Part shown: piece after piece, positions 1 through 5,776 of the stretch
Layout of the letters: each line of letters begins with the position of its first letter
How positions within the stretch are numbered: the first letter of the stretch is position 1
Assembly (NCBI GenBank): GCA_002067565.1
Contig: MVQZ01000243.1
Span: forward strand, 1-5,841
Direction: 5' to 3'
Source of the DNA: Methanobacterium sp. PtaU1.Bin242
GTDB lineage: Archaea; Methanobacteriota; Methanobacteria; Methanobacteriales; Methanobacteriaceae
DNA length: 5,841 nucleotides
Position numbers and translations under genes: made by a program
Notes under the pieces: generated by a model
Database searches by the model: none
Seen by the model: the letters and a program-made list of their open reading frames with translations, nothing else
What the model was told of the DNA's origin: nothing

Positions 1-65
1 TTCCTCTTTCTTTTGGGTTTATTGTAAGGGGTTTCTTCCATGTTTATACCTGTATCTTCTTTCAT
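1..65 (-). CDS. Partial gene, N-terminal 21 codons, unknown product
   Basis: Leftward frame starting at an ATG at 65-63 and open to the window edge. The visible N-terminus is hydrophilic: an acidic stretch (KED, MEE) followed by a basic cluster (KPKRKR). Such a segment often precedes a first membrane helix or forms a cytoplasmic tail, but no helix is visible. It lies 38 bases after the stop of the leftward pilin gene, so co-transcription is likely. The same frame is open further upstream to a TAG inside the end of the pilin gene, and a TTG at 80-78 is an alternative start; neither start has a strong ribosome binding site. Function is not recognisable. A pilus-assembly membrane protein would fit the context, but that is speculation. 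Confidence 0.45.
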   Translation of the reverse strand, partial: MKEDTGINMEETPYNKPKRKR

Positions 66-73
66 AAATTTCC

Positions 74-99
74 CTATCAACTGTTTTAAGCTATCAACT
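74..99. repeat. Short direct repeat (9 bp, twice)
   Basis: CTATCAACT occurs at 74-82 and again at 91-99, a spacing of 17 bases. On the leftward strand this reads AGTTGATAG twice, between the pilin stop and the next leftward start. The copies may be weak GTTGAT-type ribosome binding sites, part of a coding extension, or chance. Confidence 0.35.
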
Positions 100-103
100 T
101 TTC

Positions 104-514
104 TTAAGATGGACTATACAGGGTTATGGTATATTTGTGTCGGCTGGTACTTAAATTCAACATTGGTCCGCCTATATAATCTGTTTTAAAACCGCTGCCG
201 GTTAATGAGTTATTAATACTGGTTAATATCTTCTCTTGCACTGAAGTTACCGGCCCAGAGAAGCTTACATTAATATTATAATTTCCAGTGTCATTAATTT
301 CATTCATATTGACACTAGTTACTCTAACCGGTTGCATGCTTCTATTTAACAGAGACAATTCTGTAGTACCATTTTCTGCCCCGATTCTTACTGCTGAAGC
401 TACCGAATTTAATTCATTATTGTTCATTACAACTGAACCAAATACAATAACCACCAGCATCACTATTGCTGCTAGAAGAATGTATTCTACAGAAATTTGT
501 CCTCTTTGATCCAT
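104..514 (-). CDS. Class III signal peptide pilin-like protein (136 aa)
   Basis: Small archaeal type IV pilin-like protein. Residues 1-5 (MDQRG) form a short basic leader, followed by QISVEY and a hydrophobic helix to about residue 29. This matches the class III signal peptide (DUF361 type, Q-x-S-x-E), with cleavage expected between Gly5 and Gln6 and the conserved Glu at +5 (Glu10). In methanococci such leaders are processed by the prepilin peptidase EppA, and the mature proteins form pili; transfer of that role here is inference. The mature chain of about 131 residues is Asn/Ser/Thr rich, has six N-glycosylation sequons (N48, N57, N74, N81, N101, N120) and no cysteine. The start is the only ATG that gives a complete leader. 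The ribosome binding site is weak (TGAT five bases upstream). It is transcribed divergently from the rightward operon. Confidence 0.88.
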   Translation of the reverse strand: MDQRGQISVEYILLAAIVMLVVIVFGSVVMNNNELNSVASAVRIGAENGTTELSLLNRSMQPVRVTSVNMNEINDTGNYNINVSFSGPVTSVQEKILTSINNSLTGSGFKTDYIGGPMLNLSTSRHKYTITLYSPS

Positions 515-578
515 CCTACATCATTCATCCCTTTGTATATTCTAGTCTATATCTTTTTTGCTTAAAATCCAGGAAATT

Positions 579-590
579 CATATAAATAGG
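579..590 (-). promoter_or_regulatory. Candidate TATA box for the leftward pilin
   Basis: Read leftward the sequence is CCTATTTATATG, close to the archaeal TTTATATA box. Initiation about 25 bases downstream would fall near position 555 and give a leader of about 40 bases before the pilin ATG. A second AT-rich stretch (about 616-637, TATATATATTATTATAAA) could serve either strand, so the assignment is not unique. Confidence 0.45.
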
Positions 591-693
591 ATAATAAGTA
601 TTACAATTTCTCAAAATGTATATATATTATTATAAACCAAAATAGATTATATTACTAAATGTTTTAGAAAATAAACGGGTTTGTATTGGAAAC

Positions 694-706
694 TTAGTAT
701 AATTTA
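694..706 (+). promoter_or_regulatory. Candidate TATA box for the rightward operon
   Basis: TTAGTATAATTTA lies where initiation near 722-728 would leave a leader of about 30 bases containing the GGAGG site. It is not a perfect archaeal TATA box. The TATATATATTATTATAAA stretch at about 619-636 and GATTATATTAC near 645-654 are alternatives that would give longer leaders. Confidence 0.35.
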
Positions 707-743
707 CGCTTCAAAAATTGAGGGAATTAAAAAATATCATCCT

Positions 744-748
744 GGAGG
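744..748 (+). promoter_or_regulatory. Ribosome binding site of first operon gene
   Basis: GGAGG with a six-base spacer before the ATG at 755. This is the strongest Shine-Dalgarno core in the window, as expected for the first gene of the run. It supports the longer start, with the MGFLDDD prefix. Confidence 0.75.
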
Positions 749-754
749 CTAAAT

Positions 755-1654
755 ATGGGATTTTTGGATGATGATTCAAAGGGGTTTGTAATTTCTTTAG
801 ATCTTCTAATTGCAATCATACCACTTACCATCATGATCGGTATGGTAAGCGCAGATATGGGAAATATAATGTTCCAGATAGAAGATACTGTCTTTAGAGG
901 CTCTATGGATCGAGTTGCAGCAGATACTATGAATACTTTACTTGAAACATCTGGAACCCCCTCTAACTGGGAGCGAACTGGAAATTTAAGTTTGGTAGGG
1001 TTAGCAAAATATGATCAAAGTAAAGGAAAACCCAGTGAGGGAACAATTTCTCCTACTAAGCTCGCTTTTGTCGTGGAAAACCCCACTTCGGTACAGAATA
1101 TCATAGGAGATGAATATGGGTTTTACATGACTGTTAATACTTTAGACACTAATACCTCTATGGGCAGTATTGGAACCTATAACGCATCTGTTAATGACAT
1201 CGTAAGGGTCGATAAAGTTGTTCTCTGCTCCAGACTGGAAACAGTTTCCTCCTTAATGGGAGAAATTAGATACACCGGACAAAGCAGGAATTATATTGCC
1301 CCAGAATTTCAAACGAGCGAACGTTATAACCAAACTTATAACTATTGGATTATATTTTTAAATAACACTGGATTTACCTCTGCTACAGTTACAATCAACG
1401 GTAATGTAATAAATTTGGATAGTTCGAATATAAATAATGCTTATCTGATAAATTCAACATATTTAAATACGAATACTTCAGATAATATGCAATTTTTAAA
1501 CAATACAGTTACTTTAAACGCTACTGGTGGCTTTGGTAGTTCAATGAATTTCTTTATTGTTCAAGCGCCTAAAAACATAAAATCAGATGGTATTAACTAC
1601 GATACTGTAAATCCAAAAGAATGTTTATTTGTATTATATCTATGGCCAAAGTGA
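755..1654 (+). CDS. Membrane-anchored pilin-like surface protein (299 aa)
   Basis: Exported protein with a pilin-like N-terminus: an acidic cluster (DDDSKGF, residues 5-11), then one hydrophobic helix at about 12-32. If cut after Gly10 the +1 residue is Phe, not Gln, and the acidic residue (Asp16) is at +6, so this is a variant leader and cleavage is uncertain. After the helix comes an alpha-helical spine with A-D-T...E-T-S-G-T (56-68), which the next gene shares at identical spacing. A strand motif DEYGFYMTV follows (119-127). The C-terminal half (about 175-299) is Asn/Thr rich and beta-like. Nine sequons are present (N77, N133, N143, N192, N203, N233, N240, N249, N255). Two cysteines (C158, C290) could form a disulfide. 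It ends in LYLWPK, resembling the end of the next protein. First gene of the run. The precise family is not recognised. Confidence 0.8.
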   Translation: MGFLDDDSKGFVISLDLLIAIIPLTIMIGMVSADMGNIMFQIEDTVFRGSMDRVAADTMNTLLETSGTPSNWERTGNLSLVGLAKYDQSKGKPSEGTISPTKLAFVVENPTSVQNIIGDEYGFYMTVNTLDTNTSMGSIGTYNASVNDIVRVDKVVLCSRLETVSSLMGEIRYTGQSRNYIAPEFQTSERYNQTYNYWIIFLNNTGFTSATVTINGNVINLDSSNINNAYLINSTYLNTNTSDNMQFLNNTVTLNATGGFGSSMNFFIVQAPKNIKSDGINYDTVNPKECLFVLYLWPK

Positions 1655-1655
1655 T
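1651..1655 (+). promoter_or_regulatory. Ribosome binding site overlapping a stop codon
   Basis: GTGAT with a three-base spacer before the ATG at 1659. The TGA stop of the upstream gene (1652-1654) lies inside it. This fixes the downstream start at 1659 rather than a TTG at 1629, and suggests translational coupling. Confidence 0.65.
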
Positions 1656-1658
1656 TAT

Positions 1659-3728
1659 ATGGATGATAAAGGGTTTATATTCACAGCAGACGCTGTTTTA
1701 GGATTAATAATAGTTTTTTTACTTACTGCTTCCATTGTAACCTATGCAATGCTCCCCATATACGAGGGGCAGGATCACCAACACCTAGAAGCTCTGGCAG
1801 ATAGCATCCTGGAAACTATGGAAGCATCCGGTACTTTAAGGTCAGCTACTGTTGATTATTACAGTAATAACCCAGATCAAGCAGAATCTGACCTACGGAC
1901 TTCTCTTAATATGTTAGTACCCTATGGTATTGGTTATAAGCTTACAGTGGGAGATAATCCTCCTGTTACCGATGACCGTGGTTTAGCCACAGCTACAGAT
2001 GTGGTGACCAAGGTTAAAGTTATATCCGGACCCGAGGAAGGATGGATGGGAAGGGCGTATTATAAAATTGAAAACGTGAGCTTTACCACTGTGAATCAGA
2101 ATACTACAACCACTGTGTGGAATTTCCATAACTATTTAACCAATTTCCAGCCGTGGAATGGCGGTCTTGATGACTATACCTACTGGGGAATAACAAGCAA
2201 TTACCAGAATCCCCAGAATATCGAATTTAGTGTACCAACTACCGGAACAATTAATAATGTTATGGTCTTATTTGGATCCACCTATGATAGTAGTTCAGGC
2301 ACTGCTAGGGCTACAAATACAAGCTTCTTCTTAAATGGCGTTTTAAGAGAAAATATAGATCCGAACGAATTTTTATATCTTTTCACCAATAATAATAGAA
2401 GATTTTATAACAATAAATCAGTCATAAATCCTAACTATTTCAATCCTGGTCTTAACAACTTCTATCTGCGGTTTAATTCGGCCTCATCAAACAACAACAT
2501 GCCCTGGTATAGTATCATAGCCAATTACACAACAACATTGAATGTTGCCGAAGGAATACTGTTTAACGATTCAAGATTTGATGATAGAGCTGGAGTGGGA
2601 AGGCCTCAGGGCAGTACTAGTTTAAGATTTGATCTGGATACAGGGACTACGTCAAATACTCCCGGACGTACTATTAACTGGAATACACAAGGAACAAGTG
2701 ATTTTGATGTAAGTACTCCTTTTTCATTGACAAATATACCCGGTAAAGGTGGTGACCCAGGATCAGCGGTTGCATCGACAACCAATATTTATGTTCCCCC
2801 AGGCACCAGGCTTTTTGATGCATACGTCGTGGTGAATGCCTACGGTGCAGTTGACGGCGCCATAGTACAGGTCAAGCCTGAAGGAGGTACCTGGCAAACA
2901 ATTTTCACCTCATTTGGAGGTTACACCGGTAGATCCGATGGAGGTTACGGTAATCTTCCTGGAATTATCAGTCTACATGATAGCAATGATATCAGCAAAG
3001 ATTACCTCAGAGCCGGTAACAATCAAGTCAGGATAATCGTTTGGGATGATGTTCCTGGTGGTGATTACGATTTAGTAGGTCTGGAAAACTGTTATGCCAG
3101 TATCACTTACAGTAGTCTTCCTATTAAATGGGATACTACTACTTTCGATAGTTATCAATCCACTGGTGATACCTACACTCAAACTAAACCATTCACTATC
3201 GAATCCGGCGCCGAGAATGTCTATCTATTCATGGGTGTTGGGTTGGATACGCGTAGTGTTCGAGTTAGAGTAAATAACTCTGAAATCTATAATGGACCCC
3301 CCCAATACGCCTTAAACTTAGAAGAATATGATACAAATGACATATTCAGTACCGTGGTGAATGGTAAACGAGTTTTGAAGCGAGGAGATTACAACCTTGA
3401 AGTTAGGGTAACTCCTTCAAGAGCATTTGAATCTGGTGATTTCGGTGGCACTAGAACTAGTTCTCCTAGTTATACAAGTTATGCCAATCCGGAGATTTTT
3501 TCAGGTACCCGTATCGGTGTTTTATACCCCCAATTCCTGGCGAATATGTGGTCAGTATCCTTTGCATCTGATCCTGATGTTGCTAAAGCGGATGCCAGAG
3601 AAAGATTAATTCAAAATGTAACGGCTCAAGGGTTTACAGTGGATGAGTCTTTAATTAAATTAGAAGCCCTTTATTCCGGAGATGTACCTAACGCCGTCCC
3701 AGTTAGATTGGAACTGTGGAAAAAATAA
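1659..3728 (+). CDS. Large pilin-like, beta-rich surface protein, putative adhesin (689 aa)
   Basis: Probable surface subunit and the largest protein of the operon. It begins MDDKGF and has one hydrophobic helix at about 11-33. A helical spine (43-58) carries A-D-S...E-A-S-G-T, matching the preceding protein, and a GIGYKLTV strand follows at 90-97. From about 186 onward it is beta-rich, with three loosely similar segments (about 186-296, 375-487, 510-588), each starting with a [VI]-P/E-x-G-like turn and containing alternating V-x-V strands. These look like beta-sandwich (jelly-roll or Ig-like) modules, as in adhesins or carbohydrate-binding proteins; this is inference. There are eight sequons (N139, N148, N220, N252, N289, N303, N539, N653) and one cysteine (C478). 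The C-terminus LELWKK resembles that of the upstream gene. The start at 1659 follows GTGAT and preserves the acidic-KGF leader; the in-frame TTG at 1629 would overlap the upstream gene and bury the leader. Confidence 0.8.
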   Translation: MDDKGFIFTADAVLGLIIVFLLTASIVTYAMLPIYEGQDHQHLEALADSILETMEASGTLRSATVDYYSNNPDQAESDLRTSLNMLVPYGIGYKLTVGDNPPVTDDRGLATATDVVTKVKVISGPEEGWMGRAYYKIENVSFTTVNQNTTTTVWNFHNYLTNFQPWNGGLDDYTYWGITSNYQNPQNIEFSVPTTGTINNVMVLFGSTYDSSSGTARATNTSFFLNGVLRENIDPNEFLYLFTNNNRRFYNNKSVINPNYFNPGLNNFYLRFNSASSNNNMPWYSIIANYTTTLNVAEGILFNDSRFDDRAGVGRPQGSTSLRFDLDTGTTSNTPGRTINWNTQGTSDFDVSTPFSLTNIPGKGGDPGSAVASTTNIYVPPGTRLFDAYVVVNAYGAVDGAIVQVKPEGGTWQTIFTSFGGYTGRSDGGYGNLPGIISLHDSNDISKDYLRAGNNQVRIIVWDDVPGGDYDLVGLENCYASITYSSLPIKWDTTTFDSYQSTGDTYTQTKPFTIESGAENVYLFMGVGLDTRSVRVRVNNSEIYNGPPQYALNLEEYDTNDIFSTVVNGKRVLKRGDYNLEVRVTPSRAFESGDFGGTRTSSPSYTSYANPEIFSGTRIGVLYPQFLANMWSVSFASDPDVAKADARERLIQNVTAQGFTVDESLIKLEALYSGDVPNAVPVRLELWKK
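2214..3422 (+). repeat. Three degenerate beta-sandwich-like protein repeats
   Basis: Within the 689-aa protein, segments at about 2214-2546, 2781-3119 and 3186-3422 share an order of features: an entry strand (FSVPTTG, IYVPPG, FTIESG), a hydrophobic strand (NNVMVLFG, FDAYVVVN, ENVYLFMG), a middle V-x-V or FFLNG/VRVNN strand, a Gly-turn strand (NPGLNNFYLRF, RAGNNQVRII, KRGDYNLEVRV), and in the first two an exit strand (IIANYTT, CYASITY). Similarity is at protein level only; no DNA repeat is seen. Confidence 0.45.
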
Positions 3729-3731
3729 AAA

Positions 3732-3737
3732 GATGAT
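3732..3737 (+). promoter_or_regulatory. Ribosome binding site deciding the start of the third gene
   Basis: GATGAT, one mismatch from GGTGAT, four bases before the ATG at 3742. The competing ATG at 3733 lies inside this site, which favours 3742. The same AAGATGAT arrangement precedes the gene at 5777. Confidence 0.55.
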
Positions 3738-3741
3738 AAAA

Positions 3742-4848
3742 ATGGACGATAAAGGATATGCATTCGCACCAATGGCATTTTTGCTCATGGTACCTGTTGT
3801 TGTACTGGCAGTCTCTTTTAATGGGGTTATTGGTGAGCTTAACAGCATCTCATCGATTGCGGTTGGAGGAGATGTGACAGCTACTATTGCTCATAATATT
3901 GTAACCGCCGTAGAACAAGATACAGCTGATGCAGGAAGATATTCAGCTATGATGGCTGTACAAACTATTATAAATAAGACTAATATTTATGATAATCATC
4001 CATTCTTTGGTAAAACAGGTAGTAATAGTACAGGAGATAACAGTAAGGCATTTATAGTAAAGAGTACAGTGGATATGCTTAATAAAAATATCACAGAAAC
4101 ATGTAGAGTATTAGAACAGCAAACTGGAAGAGATATTTATATAAATAATCTCTATGTAGATCCTACTAGTACTGACACCCTTAATATTTTTGAACCAAAT
4201 GATTTAGAACTTTACCAGAAGGATCCCTTCGGATTTTATATTAAGGTTAAGAGTATACCCATTAAAGTAGTACAAAGAGATGCTTCTCAAAATAACAATC
4301 AGTCCGTACAATTTGACACACCAGTAAGGGATGTTTATGTTTCCATTGAACAACTGGAGGACCCTTGGATCTGGGTGATGACTAAACACAGGAATAGTTC
4401 AGTAATATATCGATACCCATACTATACCTCCTCCGGTGCAATATCCGATGGAACAGGTGGTGACTACCACTTTGCTGATAATGTAGCTCCAGGCAGGTTG
4501 AACTATCTCTGGGAATGCTTCTTAGGAGCTAATGTAACTGTTATGGGTCCTCGTCCTTATTACTTCTCAGACATCTATGGCCTTTCTTTCTTTGATAGAC
4601 TGGAAAACAGAACCCCTGAGACATCAGGAAGTCCTCCAGAAGCTAGGATGAGCACTTTTATCATTTATGATGTTTTAGAGGAAGATCATGGACTTCGTCC
4701 TACTTCTATGCTTGATCATGAATACTTTGAAGGTGTTGAAGGTTCTGTTATAACCGCCCAAGGAGTGACGGTTAAAACACCTTCCGGAGTTGAGTTCCTT
4801 ATTTCGCCAACTTACAGAGGTTATCTTGATTTACAACCTACTTATTAG
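3742..4848 (+). CDS. Membrane-anchored pilin-like surface protein (368 aa)
   Basis: Exported protein starting MDDKGYAF, with one hydrophobic helix at about 9-30; the chain after the helix is expected outside the cell. The leader has Lys4-Gly5-Tyr6 but no acidic residue at +5 or +6, so pilin-type processing is doubtful and it may stay membrane-anchored. A mostly helical region (about 35-130) is followed by DPFGFYIKV (161-169), which matches a strand motif in the first operon protein. Then come a strand ending in LEDPWIWV (205-212), a Tyr/Gly-rich stretch (223-280) and FFDRLENRT (283-291); these recall conserved archaeal pilin-cluster proteins, but I cannot name a family. There are seven sequons (N78, N95, N116, N186, N218, N264, N289) and two cysteines (C121, C259). 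It starts 13 bases after the preceding stop. An upstream ATG at 3682 would overlap the preceding gene and add a hydrophilic extension before the leader, so it is rejected. Confidence 0.8.
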   Translation: MDDKGYAFAPMAFLLMVPVVVLAVSFNGVIGELNSISSIAVGGDVTATIAHNIVTAVEQDTADAGRYSAMMAVQTIINKTNIYDNHPFFGKTGSNSTGDNSKAFIVKSTVDMLNKNITETCRVLEQQTGRDIYINNLYVDPTSTDTLNIFEPNDLELYQKDPFGFYIKVKSIPIKVVQRDASQNNNQSVQFDTPVRDVYVSIEQLEDPWIWVMTKHRNSSVIYRYPYYTSSGAISDGTGGDYHFADNVAPGRLNYLWECFLGANVTVMGPRPYYFSDIYGLSFFDRLENRTPETSGSPPEARMSTFIIYDVLEEDHGLRPTSMLDHEYFEGVEGSVITAQGVTVKTPSGVEFLISPTYRGYLDLQPTY

Positions 4849-4854
4849 GTGATC
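4847..4854 (+). promoter_or_regulatory. Near-perfect ribosome binding site selecting a TTG start
   Basis: AGGTGATC is complementary to the archaeal 16S tail and lies three bases before a TTG at 4858. It overlaps the TAG stop (4846-4848) of the preceding gene. A GTG at 4849 lies within this site and so is unlikely to be the start. Confidence 0.65.
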
Positions 4855-4857
4855 CGA

Positions 4858-5259
4858 TTGTTAGATGAAAAAGGTTTTGGTAGTGCTGAGTTCATATTTG
4901 TATCCCTAATTGCACTGCTTTTAATAGCAGGTCTTTCTACTCTTGTAAGTAATGAAATTAACCAGACAAAAACAGGGGATATTGCTCAAACCAGAATAAC
5001 TGGAGAAAAAATTGCCGAGATAATTAACACTGTTTATATAAAGGGAATAGGCTACACAATTACCTTACCGGTTCCCACAAATACGACTGTTTACGTTGAT
5101 GATCCTGAAGGCTTTTTAACCATTTATTCTAGTAGTAACGGTGCAAATATTAGTATAAAAGTTATACCCAAGAACATAGAAAAAACAACTCTAGATGGCG
5201 ATCAAACATATAACGTAACCCACAATACAGATGGCAGCATAACATTTAATCAACTGTGA
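4858..5259 (+). CDS. Pilin-like protein with variant class III leader (133 aa), TTG start
   Basis: Small pilin-sized protein. With the TTG start it begins MLDEKG, followed by FGSAEF and a hydrophobic helix to about residue 30. Cleavage after Gly6 would place Phe at +1 and Glu11 at +5, so this is the best fit to a processable prepilin leader in the rightward operon. The helix continues as an amphipathic spine (about 31-60), then GIGYTITL (63-70), PVPTNTTVYVDD (71-82) and further beta strands, a layout typical of archaeal minor pilins. There are four sequons (N35, N75, N97, N119) and no cysteine. It begins nine bases after the preceding stop. A GTG at 4849 would add only three residues, but it sits inside the ribosome binding site. 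It may be a minor pilin joining the larger subunits; this is inferred. Confidence 0.8.
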   Translation: MLDEKGFGSAEFIFVSLIALLLIAGLSTLVSNEINQTKTGDIAQTRITGEKIAEIINTVYIKGIGYTITLPVPTNTTVYVDDPEGFLTIYSSSNGANISIKVIPKNIEKTTLDGDQTYNVTHNTDGSITFNQL

Positions 5260-5262
5260 ATA

Positions 5263-5267
5263 GTGAT
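5263..5267 (+). promoter_or_regulatory. Ribosome binding site deciding the start of the fifth gene
   Basis: GTGAT with a four-base spacer before the ATG at 5272. The in-frame GTG at 5263 is part of this site, so the ATG is the likelier start. It lies three bases after the preceding TGA stop. Confidence 0.6.
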
Positions 5268-5271
5268 TCCT

Positions 5272-5673
5272 ATGAATTTACCTGAAGATTGGGAGAAAAA
5301 AGCTCTGATAGTTATAGGGGCTGTTTTTATTCTAACTGTAATTTACGCCTTCAACCCATTCCTGGGTACTTCCACCAACAACACCACCATGGAACAATCA
5401 CCATCTGAACCTACCATCATCCCCTTCCCTGAAAATGAAAGGAAAAATGACACAAACAACTCCACTAACCAAACTAAGATAAACGAAGAAGATGCAAAAA
5501 GAATCGCATCTGAAGCAAATCCTGGTTACACTGTGGGGACGCCTATGCAGGGAAGTATAAACGTAAACAGCACCAACTATTTTGTTTGGATCGTGCCATT
5601 AACCAAAGAGAATACAGCGTCCAAAACCATATATATAGATGCCGACACAGGAAATATAGTAATGGAATCTTAA
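5272..5673 (+). CDS. Membrane-anchored PepSY-like domain protein (133 aa)
   Basis: Short N-terminus (MNLPEDWEKK) then one hydrophobic helix at about 11-28, with no pilin-type Lys-Gly-aromatic leader, so it is an ordinary membrane anchor. Residues 32-68 form an Asn/Thr/Pro-rich linker with six overlapping sequons (N36, N37, N59, N62, N63, N66); a seventh is N99. The C-terminal domain (about 69-133) looks like PepSY: INEEDAKRIASEANPG, a strand pair with YFVWIVPL, then the end IYIDADTGNIV. PepSY domains occur in M4 protease propeptides and many cell-surface proteins, where they are proposed to inhibit proteases or modulate extracytoplasmic activity. Here the domain would lie outside the membrane, beside the surface subunits. 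It is the last gene of the run, 12 bases after the preceding stop. The partner is unknown. The linker coding is rich in A and C on this strand, unlike the upstream genes. Confidence 0.78.
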   Translation: MNLPEDWEKKALIVIGAVFILTVIYAFNPFLGTSTNNTTMEQSPSEPTIIPFPENERKNDTNNSTNQTKINEEDAKRIASEANPGYTVGTPMQGSINVNSTNYFVWIVPLTKENTASKTIYIDADTGNIVMES

Positions 5674-5689
5674 ATGGTTAGGGTCTTCA

Positions 5690-5705
5690 AAAACTTTTAT
5701 AAGTT
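5690..5705 (+). promoter_or_regulatory. Candidate TATA box for the last, partial gene
   Basis: AAAACTTTTATAAGTT contains TTTATA in a good archaeal context. Initiation near 5720-5726 would give a leader of about 50-55 bases before the ATG at 5777. This suggests that gene is transcribed separately from the upstream operon. No clear terminator is seen between them. Confidence 0.45.
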
Positions 5706-5767
5706 CTAAAACTCTTAAATAACTGATTCCTTAAGCTTTTAATTGAAAATCCCATACACTCCCTAAA

Positions 5768-5773
5768 GATGAT
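5768..5773 (+). promoter_or_regulatory. Ribosome binding site of the partial right-edge gene
   Basis: GATGAT three bases before the ATG at 5777, the same variant used at 3732-3737. Confidence 0.5.
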
Positions 5774-5776
5774 ACC

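Noticed and set aside
288..509. Rightward open frame of 73 codons
   Set aside because: It is antisense to the N-terminal half of the leftward pilin, whose leader is clearly real; it has no ribosome binding site and no protein-like features.
655..667. Small inverted repeat CTAAA-TGT-TTTAG as an operator
   Set aside because: Five-base arms in AT-rich DNA are expected by chance, and it is not placed convincingly relative to a promoter.
1629..1658. TTG start adding ten residues to the 689-aa protein
   Set aside because: It would overlap the preceding gene and put a hydrophilic stretch before the MDDKGF leader; the ATG at 1659 has GTGAT at proper spacing.
3427..3609. Rightward open frame of 60 codons
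   Set aside because: Shadow frame inside the 689-aa gene, with no start signal of its own.
3660..3848. Leftward open frame of 62 codons
   Set aside because: Antisense to the junction of the second and third operon genes; no supporting signal.
4204..4389. Leftward open frame of 61 codons
   Set aside because: Antisense to the 368-aa gene; no ribosome binding site or recognisable product.
755..5259. Archaellum (flagellin) operon
   Set aside because: None of the proteins resembles archaellin or the archaellum accessory proteins, and the leaders deviate from archaellin leaders; pilin-like is the safer description.
5674..5776. Transcription terminator after the operon
   Set aside because: No GC stem-loop or convincing T-tract is visible; archaeal terminators are weakly defined, so I do not place one.
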